Source: Oscillospiraceae bacterium (GTDB lineage Bacteria > Bacillota > Clostridia > Oscillospirales > Oscillospiraceae). Taken from it: 37,103 nt of DNA. Made by a program: the position numbers and the translations under genes. Below the pieces are notes generated by a model. It did no database searches. It saw only the letters and a program-made list of their open reading frames with translations, and was not told where the DNA came from. The DNA is taken from assembly GCA_017473225.1 (NCBI GenBank), contig JAFUMG010000041.1, positions 1 to 37,103 on the forward strand. The letters are read 5' to 3'. Shown here piece by piece: positions 31,236-37,103 of this stretch; position 1 is the stretch's first letter; every line of letters starts with the position of its first letter.

Positions 31236-32606
31236 TTATTTCGCAAGCTCATACATGGCCGCGGCTATGATCTGAGCGTTCTTTACCAGATTGTCAATGG
31301 AGATGTATTCATCGGGCTTGTGCTCCCGGACCTCGTCGCCAGGGAAAATGGGGCCGAAGGCCAGCAGATTCGGGATGCTCTTGGCGTAGGTGCCGCCGCC
31401 GATACACTTGGGCTCGCCCTCCAGGCTGGTCTGCTGGCGGTACACCTTCATCAGGGAGGAGACCAGCTGGGAATCGGCGGGGATATAGAGCTTTGCCTTG
31501 TGGACCTCGCTGTCCAGGCTGAAGCCCGCGTCCAGGAACTGGGCCTTGAATTTGGGGCCGCAGTCCTCATAGGTGAAGGTCACGGGATAGCGGTAATTGA
31601 TCTTCAGGTAGAGCTTTTCACCATCGCCTTCGATGGTGCCCCAGTTGAGGGTCAGCTCGCCGGAGACATCGTCCCGCAGGTAGATGCCGGCGGAGCTGCC
31701 GTTGGTCTCCATACCCAGCTTTTCCGCCAGGAAATGGACCGCGTCGGCCAGGTCGCCGGAAAGGGGCAGATTGTCCATGGCCATCAGCAGACGGCCGATG
31801 GCGTTCTCGCCGAGACCGGGAGTGGAGCCGTGGGCGCTGACACCGAAGGCTTCCGCCTTAAAGCCGGCAGGGGTACGGGTGAATTTCATGGAGGGGGCAT
31901 AGAGCTGGCTCAGCCGGTCCGCCAGTCCTGCTTCACATTCGAAGCGGGCGCAGGCATAGGAGGGGACCACATTGGGGGCGGAGCCGCCCTTGAGCTCCAC
32001 CAGCTTCAGGGGGCCGTCCTGGGTGTAGGTTCTGGAGAAGGTGACATTGATGATGCCCTTTTCGCCGTTGATGACGGGGTATTCGCCGTCGGGGGTGAAG
32101 CCCATGACGGGCACCTCGCCGCCCTGAGCCAGATAGTATTTGACGTCGGCGGAGCCGGTTTCCTCATTGCAGCCCAGCAGGACGCGGATCCTGCGGCGGA
32201 TGGGCAGGCCGGAATCCCGCAGCGCTGCCAGAGCGTAAAGGGCGGCGATGGAGGGACCCTTGTCATCGGTGGTGCCGCGGCCCCAGATCTTTCCGTCCCG
32301 GATCTCGGCGCCGTAGGGCTCGCAGGACCAGCCGTCCCCGGCGGGGACCACATCCAGATGGCCCAGCACGGCGACCATTTCATCGCCCTCGCCAAACTCG
32401 CACCAGCCCATGTGGCCGTCCACATTGACAGCCCGGAAGCCCAGCTTTTCAGCCGTTTCCAGGGCGTGGTCCAGACTGCGGCGGACCTCCGCGCCGTAGG
32501 GCGCGCCGGGCTCGGCGGGGCCCTGAACGCTGGGGATGCGCAGGTTCTGGCGGAGCGTTTCGATCATGGCGTCCTTGTGCAGGAGTACTGCTTCATTCAG
32601 ATTCAT
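31236..32606 (-). CDS. Sapep/PepV-type M20 metallo-dipeptidase
   Basis: This 456-residue cytoplasmic dinuclear metallopeptidase has the metal-site motifs in order: HLDVVPAGDGW (His83, Asp85), RGTTDDKGPS (Asp115) and CNEETGS (catalytic Glu148 next to ligand Glu149). A lid domain of about 200 residues follows, and the last metal ligand lies in the C-terminal GGTYAKSIPN region. The length fits Sapep/PepV dipeptidases of the M20A type, Mn2+/Zn2+-dependent enzymes cleaving dipeptides including D-residue peptides. It is the first gene of the epimerase-DUF819 unit, driven by a perfect promoter, and would cleave L-Ala-L-Glu after epimerisation (inference). Confidence 0.92.
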   Translation of the reverse strand: MNLNEAVLLHKDAMIETLRQNLRIPSVQGPAEPGAPYGAEVRRSLDHALETAEKLGFRAVNVDGHMGWCEFGEGDEMVAVLGHLDVVPAGDGWSCEPYGAEIRDGKIWGRGTTDDKGPSIAALYALAALRDSGLPIRRRIRVLLGCNEETGSADVKYYLAQGGEVPVMGFTPDGEYPVINGEKGIINVTFSRTYTQDGPLKLVELKGGSAPNVVPSYACARFECEAGLADRLSQLYAPSMKFTRTPAGFKAEAFGVSAHGSTPGLGENAIGRLLMAMDNLPLSGDLADAVHFLAEKLGMETNGSSAGIYLRDDVSGELTLNWGTIEGDGEKLYLKINYRYPVTFTYEDCGPKFKAQFLDAGFSLDSEVHKAKLYIPADSQLVSSLMKVYRQQTSLEGEPKCIGGGTYAKSIPNLLAFGPIFPGDEVREHKPDEYISIDNLVKNAQIIAAAMYELAK

Positions 32607-32635
32607 AGGTTTCCTCCTGATGGAAATTTGTGTCT

Positions 32636-32664
32636 ATTATACAAATACAGATGTTTTTTGTCAA
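32636..32664 (-). promoter_or_regulatory. Consensus promoter of the dipeptidase operon
   Basis: On the minus strand TTGACA (32659-32664), a 17-base spacer and TATAAT (32636-32641) match the sigma-A consensus exactly. AGGAGG follows before the ATG. Confidence 0.93.
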
Positions 32665-32707
32665 TAGAGAAGGGATAATTAATGAACAATACCACGGAAA
32701 TTTATGC

Positions 32708-32741
32708 AAAAAAACCCCGGTGCGGCGGACCGCACCGGGGA
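32708..32741 (-). terminator. Terminator of cutC
   Basis: An 11-bp stem (CCCCGGTGCGG / CCGCACCGGGG) with a CGGA loop has T runs on the minus strand. It lies 33 bp after the cutC stop. Confidence 0.9.
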
Positions 32742-32774
32742 AAAATGAATTTCTGAGAATTGAATATTGCAAAA

Positions 32775-33530
32775 TTAAGAATGGTGATCCAGAACCGTCC
32801 TCGCGGCCCGGACGGCCTCAAAGCTGGTCTGCTGGATGTGCCATTCATCCAGGCCCGGCAGGCCCATGGGCACCTCAGCCCGGCGGAAGACCATCCCGCT
32901 TTCGATCTCGGTCTTGCCGCTCATGTGGAAGGCCCGGGCGTTTGGACATTGGTCCAGAATGGCGGAGATGACCGGGGCCTTTACCCCCGCGCCGATGAGG
33001 ACCTCGGGGCCGCCCCATTCATCCCGCTGCGCCAACAGCTGACGGATGAGGGGAAGGCCGCCCATGCAGCCGGAGGCGGCGCCGCTGGTCAGGACGGTGT
33101 CGATGCCCAGCGCCATGGCGTCCCGGTAGGTTTTCAGTGGGTCCCGGGAGACGTCGATGCAGCGGTGGAGGGTCAGGCCGCTGCCCTCCGCGGCGTCGGT
33201 CAGAGGCTTCATGGCCTCCGTGTCCAGTTCTCCGCCGGGGGTCAGACAGCCGATGACGAAACCGTCGGCTCCCGCGCGCTTCAGAGTACGGATCTGCCGG
33301 GCCATCAGCTGGATCTCCTCCTTTTCGTAAAGAAAATCACCGGCCCGGGGACGCATCAGGCAGCGGATGGGGATATCGCTTTCCTCCCGGATCTGCTCCA
33401 GCAGCGCGGCGTAAGGAGTCAGTCCGCCCAGGGCCAGGGCGCCGCAGAGCTCCAGTCGGTCCGCGCCGCCGGCAATAGCCGCCCGGGCAGATGCCAGAGA
33501 ATCCACACAAACTTCCAGCAAACGTGCCAT
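32775..33530 (-). CDS. cutC: CutC-family protein
   Basis: This 251-residue TIM-barrel protein shows the whole CutC signature: LLEVCVDSLASARAAIAGGA and DRLELCGAL at the N-terminus, then IRCLMRPRAGDF, GADGFVIGCLT, and DTVLTSGAA. Its length matches bacterial CutC. The family was linked to copper handling, but its enzymatic role is uncertain. It starts after AAGGAGG in a leader that contains several hairpins (33556-33702). It ends at a strong terminator, so it is a single-gene unit, separate from the HAD gene. Confidence 0.92.
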   Translation of the reverse strand: MARLLEVCVDSLASARAAIAGGADRLELCGALALGGLTPYAALLEQIREESDIPIRCLMRPRAGDFLYEKEEIQLMARQIRTLKRAGADGFVIGCLTPGGELDTEAMKPLTDAAEGSGLTLHRCIDVSRDPLKTYRDAMALGIDTVLTSGAASGCMGGLPLIRQLLAQRDEWGGPEVLIGAGVKAPVISAILDQCPNARAFHMSGKTEIESGMVFRRAEVPMGLPGLDEWHIQQTSFEAVRAARTVLDHHS

Positions 33531-33555
33531 AAGTACCTCCTTATATTGATATTCA

Positions 33556-33702
33556 ATTAAAAACTTTAATTCATAGAATTGAAGTTTTTAATATGAAGAT
33601 CATAATGAGACGAAGTTTTTTGATTTTCCATTCCGAAAATCAAAAAATCGACAACGCCGCAAGGCGGTGTCTTCTTAATTAAAATTGAAGATTTTAATTA
33701 AG
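33556..33702. repeat. Array of four consecutive hairpins between the HAD gene and cutC
   Basis: The hairpins are 33556-33592 (two 17-base arms with one wobble), 33616-33647 (12-base arms TTTTTTGATTTT), 33650-33671 (9-bp stem with a GCAA loop) and 33674-33702 (perfect 12-base arms CTTAATTAAAAT). The third plus its T run on the minus strand would serve as terminator of the HAD gene; the first lies in the cutC leader. The stretch is far more AT-rich than its neighbours. Confidence 0.8.
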
Positions 33703-33710
33703 AAACAGTA

Positions 33711-34352
33711 TTAATTTTGGAGCAGCTCGAAAAGGTCCTCCGGCGTCTGGGCGATGGCGATGGCGCCGGCGGCCTTCATGTCCTCAATTCTGCCGTAGCC
33801 CCAGGCCACGCCGATGGTGGGAATGCCGTGGGCCGCGGCCCCGGTCACATCGAAGGCGGTGTCGCCGACCATGACGGAAGCAGTCATCGCGCCCGTCTGC
33901 TCTTTCAGGTAGGCGATGACGCCGGCCTTGGTATCCCGGGATTTATCCAGGGTCGCGCCGGCGATGATGTCAAAATACCGGCTCAGGTCAAAATGATCCA
34001 GCACCGTCAGAGCCATGGTCTCGGGCTTGGAGGTGGCGACATAGAGCTGATGGCCCTGCTCTTTCAGCTTTGCCAGAAGCTCACGGATGCCGGGGTAGGG
34101 CTTATTCTCGAAAATGCCCACGGTGGTATACCTTGCCCGGAATACCTGCATGGCTTCCTCCACATTTTCCACCTTCACGCCGAAGTGCATCAGGGTATCC
34201 CGCAGGGGAGGGCCCACGAAGACCCGCATGGTATCCGGGTCGGGGACCGGCAGGCCGAAATGGGCCAGCGCCAGCCCGGCGCAGTTGATGATACCCTCGC
34301 CGGAGTCGGTCAGGGTGCCGTCCAGATCAAATAGGATCGCCTTTTTCGTCAT
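33711..34352 (-). CDS. HAD-family phosphatase (phosphoglycolate phosphatase-like)
   Basis: This 213-residue cytoplasmic HAD hydrolase has motif I DLDGTLTDSG (nucleophile Asp, DxDGT) near residue 9, motif II in VATSKP, Lys of motif III near residue 140 in LDKSRDTKAG, and motif IV GDTAFD near 163. A helical cap of about 65 residues between motifs I and II puts it in the Gph/PpaX/YihX branch, which acts on phosphoglycolate, pyrophosphate or nucleotide substrates. The specificity cannot be read. It has its own promoter and AAGGGAG ribosome binding site. Confidence 0.9.
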   Translation of the reverse strand: MTKKAILFDLDGTLTDSGEGIINCAGLALAHFGLPVPDPDTMRVFVGPPLRDTLMHFGVKVENVEEAMQVFRARYTTVGIFENKPYPGIRELLAKLKEQGHQLYVATSKPETMALTVLDHFDLSRYFDIIAGATLDKSRDTKAGVIAYLKEQTGAMTASVMVGDTAFDVTGAAAHGIPTIGVAWGYGRIEDMKAAGAIAIAQTPEDLFELLQN

Positions 34353-34385
34353 AATATCTCCCTTCGTGTCTTTTCAGTTTTGAAT

Positions 34386-34414
34386 ATGATAGCACAGAAA
34401 GGAGTCTTCCACAA
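34386..34414 (-). promoter_or_regulatory. Predicted promoter of the HAD phosphatase gene
   Basis: On the minus strand TTGTGG (34409-34414), a 17-base spacer ending in TGC, and TATCAT (34386-34391). Confidence 0.55.
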
Positions 34415-34431
34415 GGAAAAATAAAAATTAC

Positions 34432-34460
34432 TTGACAACTGACCGTCCCGGGGGTATAAT
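34432..34460 (+). promoter_or_regulatory. Consensus promoter of tRNA-Ala
   Basis: TTGACA (34432-34437), a 17-base spacer and TATAAT (34455-34460) match the sigma-A consensus exactly, 24 bases before the tRNA. Confidence 0.95.
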
Positions 34461-34484
34461 CCAAATTACGGTAACGCACCGCAT

Positions 34485-34560
34485 GGGCCTGTAGCGCAGC
34501 TGGGAGCGCATTACATTCGCATTGTAGGGGTCGGGAGTTCGAATCTCCTCAGGTCCACCA
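34485..34560 (+). tRNA. tRNA-Ala (anticodon CGC)
   Basis: This 76-nt cloverleaf has a 7-bp acceptor stem (GGGCCTG with CAGGTCC) containing the G3-U70 pair that is the identity element for alanyl-tRNA synthetase. The D stem is GCGC/GCGC, the anticodon loop TTCGCAT has anticodon CGC (reads GCG), and a T loop TTCGAAT sits on a GGGAG/CTCCT stem. CCA is encoded at 34558-34560. It is a single-gene unit with consensus promoter and terminator. Confidence 0.96.
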
Positions 34561-34564
34561 AAAT

Positions 34565-34599
34565 AGAAACACCACCCTCCGGGTGGTGTTTCTTTTTTT
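34565..34599 (+). terminator. Terminator of tRNA-Ala
   Basis: A 13-base stem (AGAAACACCACCC and its complement) with a TCC loop is followed by seven T residues, right after the CCA end. Confidence 0.95.
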
Positions 34600-34660
34600 G
34601 GTGTGGCATTCACGAGATGAGATTCGAACTAATAAATGCAACGCTCTAAATAAGATACTC

Positions 34661-34697
34661 GTCATTGCGAGCCAGTGCGCACACTGGCGTGGCAATC
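34661..34697 (+). repeat. Dispersed palindromic repeat, short form (copy C)
   Basis: This 37-bp unit begins GTCATTGCGAGCCAGTG and ends GCGTGGCAATC. It is the reverse complement of 12025-12061 apart from two bases, with the same 16-bp palindromic core. Confidence 0.9.
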
Positions 34698-34738
34698 TCC
34701 CGGATGTATGAACTTTTTGCTCGATAATTGAGGTGATG

Positions 34739-34846
34739 CTTCTATTTAGGGGATTGCCACACCAGTGGTGCTCCGCGCAGCGAATCAGGATTATGATGGC
34801 TGCCGGTGGCAATACCACAATTCAATGCGGGCTGGTTCGCAATGAC
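34739..34846 (+). repeat. Dispersed repeat, long form (copy D)
   Basis: This 108-bp unit runs from CTTCTATTTAGGGG to GGTTCGCAATGAC. It matches the reverse complement of 11870-11980 except for a few changes. It is 41 bp from copy C, so short and long forms pair here exactly as at 11.9-12.1 kb but in mirrored order. Confidence 0.88.
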
Positions 34847-34876
34847 ATGCTTTTTATGGCTTTTTCTATATTCTGT

Positions 34877-34899
34877 GCCGCCCATGGGGCGGCTTTTTT
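34877..34899 (+). terminator. Orphan terminator-like hairpin
   Basis: GCCGCCC / GGGCGGC around ATG with a T run follows repeat D. No gene is seen immediately before it; it may end a transcript from the repeat region or read-through from the tRNA. Confidence 0.6.
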
Positions 34900-34959
34900 A
34901 TGCCGTTTGGGAGGGCATATACATTATATATATAGACACGATGGAGGAGGGGAGCTGAA

Positions 34960-35046
34960 ATGAAGCTGAAAAAACAACTGGAAAATTTTACAAGGTACTT
35001 GTTTTCTGCACAGCGGGATGCTATAATGTTGATATCTTCAATATAA
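34960..35046 (+). CDS. Candidate leader ORF 1 (28 aa)
   Basis: This short frame encodes MKLKKQLENFTRYLF and ends at ISSI. It has a purine-rich Shine-Dalgarno region (GGAGGAGGGG at 34943-34952, 7 bases before the ATG). The main promoter of the surface-protein gene (34999-35027) lies inside it, so it would be made only from a more upstream start, for example a weak TTGGGA/TATAGA pair at 34907-34936. Its existence as a gene is uncertain. Confidence 0.35.
   Translation: MKLKKQLENFTRYLFSAQRDAIMLISSI
34999..35027 (+). promoter_or_regulatory. Predicted promoter of the surface-protein gene
   Basis: TTGTTT (34999-35004), a 17-base spacer ending in TGC, and TATAAT (35022-35027). The start near 35034 gives a 120-base leader that contains leader ORF 2 and a short AT-rich hairpin region. 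Confidence 0.8.
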
Positions 35047-35055
35047 GGGGTTACT

Positions 35056-35157
35056 ATGCCCTTTTCGAAAATCCACGACGCTTTGTCGTTTTACATATAT
35101 TTTTTAACTCTCCTGTGGATCTCCATGGGAAAAGACTATTTTCAAGGAGGATCATGA
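35056..35157 (+). CDS. Candidate leader peptide ORF 2 (33 aa), overlapping the surface-protein start
   Basis: A 33-codon frame starts at ATG 35056 with AAGGGG 5 bases upstream. It encodes MPFSKIHDALSFYIYFL and then a short hydrophobic stretch. Its stop TGA overlaps the ATG of the large gene (ATGA), the usual arrangement for translational coupling. The strong site AAGGAGG for the main gene lies inside its last codons. It may be a true leader peptide or a chance frame in an AT-rich leader. Confidence 0.45.
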   Translation: MPFSKIHDALSFYIYFLTLLWISMGKDYFQGGS

Positions 35158-37103
35158 ACGTGAAAAGATTTCTTGCGATGTTCTTGGCAATCGTCATGGT
35201 CATTGGCATGTTGCCTACAACGGCATTTGCGGCAGAATACTCTGACGCGGCTGCTGGTGCCGCGGCAACCGGTGTCACGGCTACCAAGACGGTGTCGGGA
35301 CCTGACGCGGATGGTAATTATACCATTACACTGTCCGTAACAGGTACATCTGAAGATGTTACGGAAACGCAGAAGCTTCCTGCGGACATTGTACTTGTAG
35401 TTGATACATCTACCAGTATGTATGAAAGGGTTACGAGTACAACGAATCGTTTGGATGTAGCGAAGGCTGCAGCAAAGCAGTTTGTTACTGGTCTGCTGGC
35501 AAATGATGGTGTGGCAATTGGTCTTTACGACTTCTCTGGTTCCAACCGTACCAATGTAGCACTGACCAGTAATGCTACTGCACTGACAACCGCGATCGAA
35601 GATTTGTCCATGCCCCGTTGGGGTGATGGCACTAACTACACTCTGGGTCTGAACGGTGCAAAGAATATTCTGAGCAGTAGTACGAAGACCCAGAAGTTTG
35701 TGGTGTTTATCTCTGACGGTGAGCCTAATGGCGGCGATGGTACTAGTGTTGCGCGTGAGCTTATTGATGCGGGTGTTACCGTTATTACTGTTGGCGTTGA
35801 TATCGGCAGCAGCACAAAAGCTCAGAATGCGTTGAAGGCAATTTCTTCTTCTGACAGTAGTGGCAAGAAGTTGTACTATGAGGCTTCCACCTCTGGTGAC
35901 AGCACTAACGCACTTGATGCCATTCTCGGTGAGATTCAGAAGTTGATCGAGAATACCATCCATGCCGGCACCAATGCTGTCATGACGGACCTGATCAACA
36001 CCGATGATTTTACTCTGGTCGCCGGTTCTGCCGATGAGGGTCTGACTGTTTCTGAGGATGGCGAGACCCTGACTTGGGATATCGGCAACATTACCAAAGA
36101 AACGGAAACCGTTACCTTCAAGGTTACTCCCAATGAAGGCTCCTTCGGTACCCTTCATACGAATGCCGATGTCACTCTGACTTTCGAAAGCACCGCGCTG
36201 AACGAAGAGGTGACCTATGGAAAGGACGCGATCGGCGATCCTACTGTGTATATCGCTCCTCCCGCGATCACGGTTACCGCTGATTCCGATACGAAGGTCT
36301 ATGACGGTACCGCGCTGACTGACAGCGGCTACACCACTTCCGGTGTTCCTTATGGCTATACCGTGACCGCTGTTGTTACGGGCAGCCAGACCAACGTTGG
36401 TTCCACCGAAAATGTGGTTAGCTCTGTTACTGTTACCAAAGCCAATGGTACTGATGTGACCGAGCTGTTCGCAAATTACATTACAAAGGTTCCGGGCACC
36501 CTGACCGTGACCAAGCGTAATGTCACCCTGACTTCCGAGGGCGCTGCCCAGATGTATAACGGTAAGGCTCTGACCAGACCCACCGTTACCGTCGGCGGCG
36601 AGGGCTGGGCTGACGGCGAGGGCGCCACTGCCACCGCCACCGGCAGCCAGACCGTTCCCGGCAGCTGCACCAATACCATTGTGTATACCCTGAACAGCAA
36701 TACCGCTGCGGGTAACTACAACATTACCCTGGACGAGGGCACCCTGACGGTCACGAACCGCGGCGAGGAAGCTTACGAGATCACTGTGAAGGCCAACAGC
36801 GGTGAGTACACCTATGACGGCACTGAAAAGTCCGTCTCCGGCTTTGACACCCTGACCTTTGTGCTGGAAGGCAATACCTACACCGTCGAGGGCCTGAGCG
36901 CTTCCGTCTCCGGCACCAATGCGGGTGAGTATACCAATGCCATCACCGGCACTCCCGTTGTTAAGGATGCCGCGGGCAACGATGTTACCGCACAGTTCAT
37001 CGTCAAGACTGTTGATGGTGAGTTGGTCATCCACAAGCGCCAGGTCACCCTGACCTCCGCTACTGACTCCAAGCAGTACGACGGTACGCCTCTGACCAAC
37101 GGC
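35154..37103 (+). CDS. Secreted VWA-domain surface protein with MBG-type repeats (3' end outside window)
   Basis: The frame is open to the right edge and at least 650 residues long. It starts with a signal peptide (about residues 1-26, MNVKRFLAMFLAIVMV and cleavage after TAFA). A von Willebrand A domain follows at about 75-270 with a complete MIDAS: Asp84 in DTSTS, Thr160 in GDGTNY and Asp188 in SDGEPNG. Linker beta domains then lead to repeats of about 85 residues from 375 on, each with a YDGT-like motif (KVYDGTALT near 382, MYNGKALT near 466, YTYDGTEK near 551, KQYDGTPLT near 640), typical of MBG-type surface repeats. Adhesion to host or matrix ligands is the likely role. No anchoring signal is seen within the window. 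A strong AAGGAGG site precedes the ATG. Its first 800 bases use more A/T-ending codons than neighbouring genes. Confidence 0.9.
   Translation, partial: MNVKRFLAMFLAIVMVIGMLPTTAFAAEYSDAAAGAAATGVTATKTVSGPDADGNYTITLSVTGTSEDVTETQKLPADIVLVVDTSTSMYERVTSTTNRLDVAKAAAKQFVTGLLANDGVAIGLYDFSGSNRTNVALTSNATALTTAIEDLSMPRWGDGTNYTLGLNGAKNILSSSTKTQKFVVFISDGEPNGGDGTSVARELIDAGVTVITVGVDIGSSTKAQNALKAISSSDSSGKKLYYEASTSGDSTNALDAILGEIQKLIENTIHAGTNAVMTDLINTDDFTLVAGSADEGLTVSEDGETLTWDIGNITKETETVTFKVTPNEGSFGTLHTNADVTLTFESTALNEEVTYGKDAIGDPTVYIAPPAITVTADSDTKVYDGTALTDSGYTTSGVPYGYTVTAVVTGSQTNVGSTENVVSSVTVTKANGTDVTELFANYITKVPGTLTVTKRNVTLTSEGAAQMYNGKALTRPTVTVGGEGWADGEGATATATGSQTVPGSCTNTIVYTLNSNTAAGNYNITLDEGTLTVTNRGEEAYEITVKANSGEYTYDGTEKSVSGFDTLTFVLEGNTYTVEGLSASVSGTNAGEYTNAITGTPVVKDAAGNDVTAQFIVKTVDGELVIHKRQVTLTSATDSKQYDGTPLTNG

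Noticed and set aside
35142-37034. 630-codon minus-strand frame opposite the VWA surface protein
   Set aside because: The plus-strand frame has a signal peptide, MIDAS and repeats; the opposite one has no recognisable domain.

Overview
The window looks like a chromosome segment of an anaerobic, Gram-positive gut bacterium of the class Clostridia, most likely Oscillospiraceae/Ruminococcaceae. The basis is a rather GC-rich sequence with strong AAGGAGG ribosome binding sites, sigma-A promoters with 17-bp spacers, intrinsic terminators after most units, a CarD-like regulator, a type III pantothenate kinase, SpoIID-like and peptidoglycan-binding proteins, and a Crp/Fnr-type regulator beside molybdate uptake genes. 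No ribosomal RNA is present, so the family assignment is inference. Most genes are housekeeping or ordinary accessory genes. No CRISPR array or prophage is visible.

Layout. 1-144: right end of an IS3-type insertion sequence. 170-4750: a molybdate locus (modA, modB, modC and a molybdopterin-binding protein on the minus strand), divergent from a Crp/Fnr-family gene; two abutting promoters carry the same 13-bp element. 4886-10555: an efflux operon with a MacB-type ATPase and permease between two different HlyD/MacA-like adaptors. 10711-11814: a DUF362/ferredoxin protein. 11870-12061: a composite dispersed repeat that recurs in inverted order at 34661-34846. 12116-15960: rpiR-type regulator and gltX (minus) divergent from trpS (plus); a MITE-like element lies in the predicted gltX leader. 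15981-19829: small membrane and unknown proteins, a YfcE-type phosphodiesterase with coaX, and an unexplained transcription unit. 19837-23211: a CDP-alcohol phosphatidyltransferase and a four-gene minus-strand cluster with a SpoIID-like domain and peptidoglycan-binding domains, divergent from an asparagine synthetase. 25250-27325: pyruvate kinase and a CarD-like regulator. 27363-32606: a minus-strand unit (M20 dipeptidase, dipeptide epimerase, DUF819 membrane protein, then a transglutaminase-like protein) that fits recovery of murein peptides. 32775-34352: cutC and a HAD phosphatase separated by four consecutive hairpins. 34485-34560: tRNA-Ala(CGC). 34853-37103: an untranslated region with two leader ORFs, then a secreted VWA/MBG-repeat surface protein that runs off the right edge.

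The parts most worth a second look are the two-adaptor MacB operon, the composite inverted repeats, the MITE in the gltX leader, the modA/Crp divergent control region, the 19.5-19.8 kb transcription unit, and the tandem leader ORFs before the surface protein. Lengths and coordinates come from reading the sequence; family names come from motif recognition without database searches.
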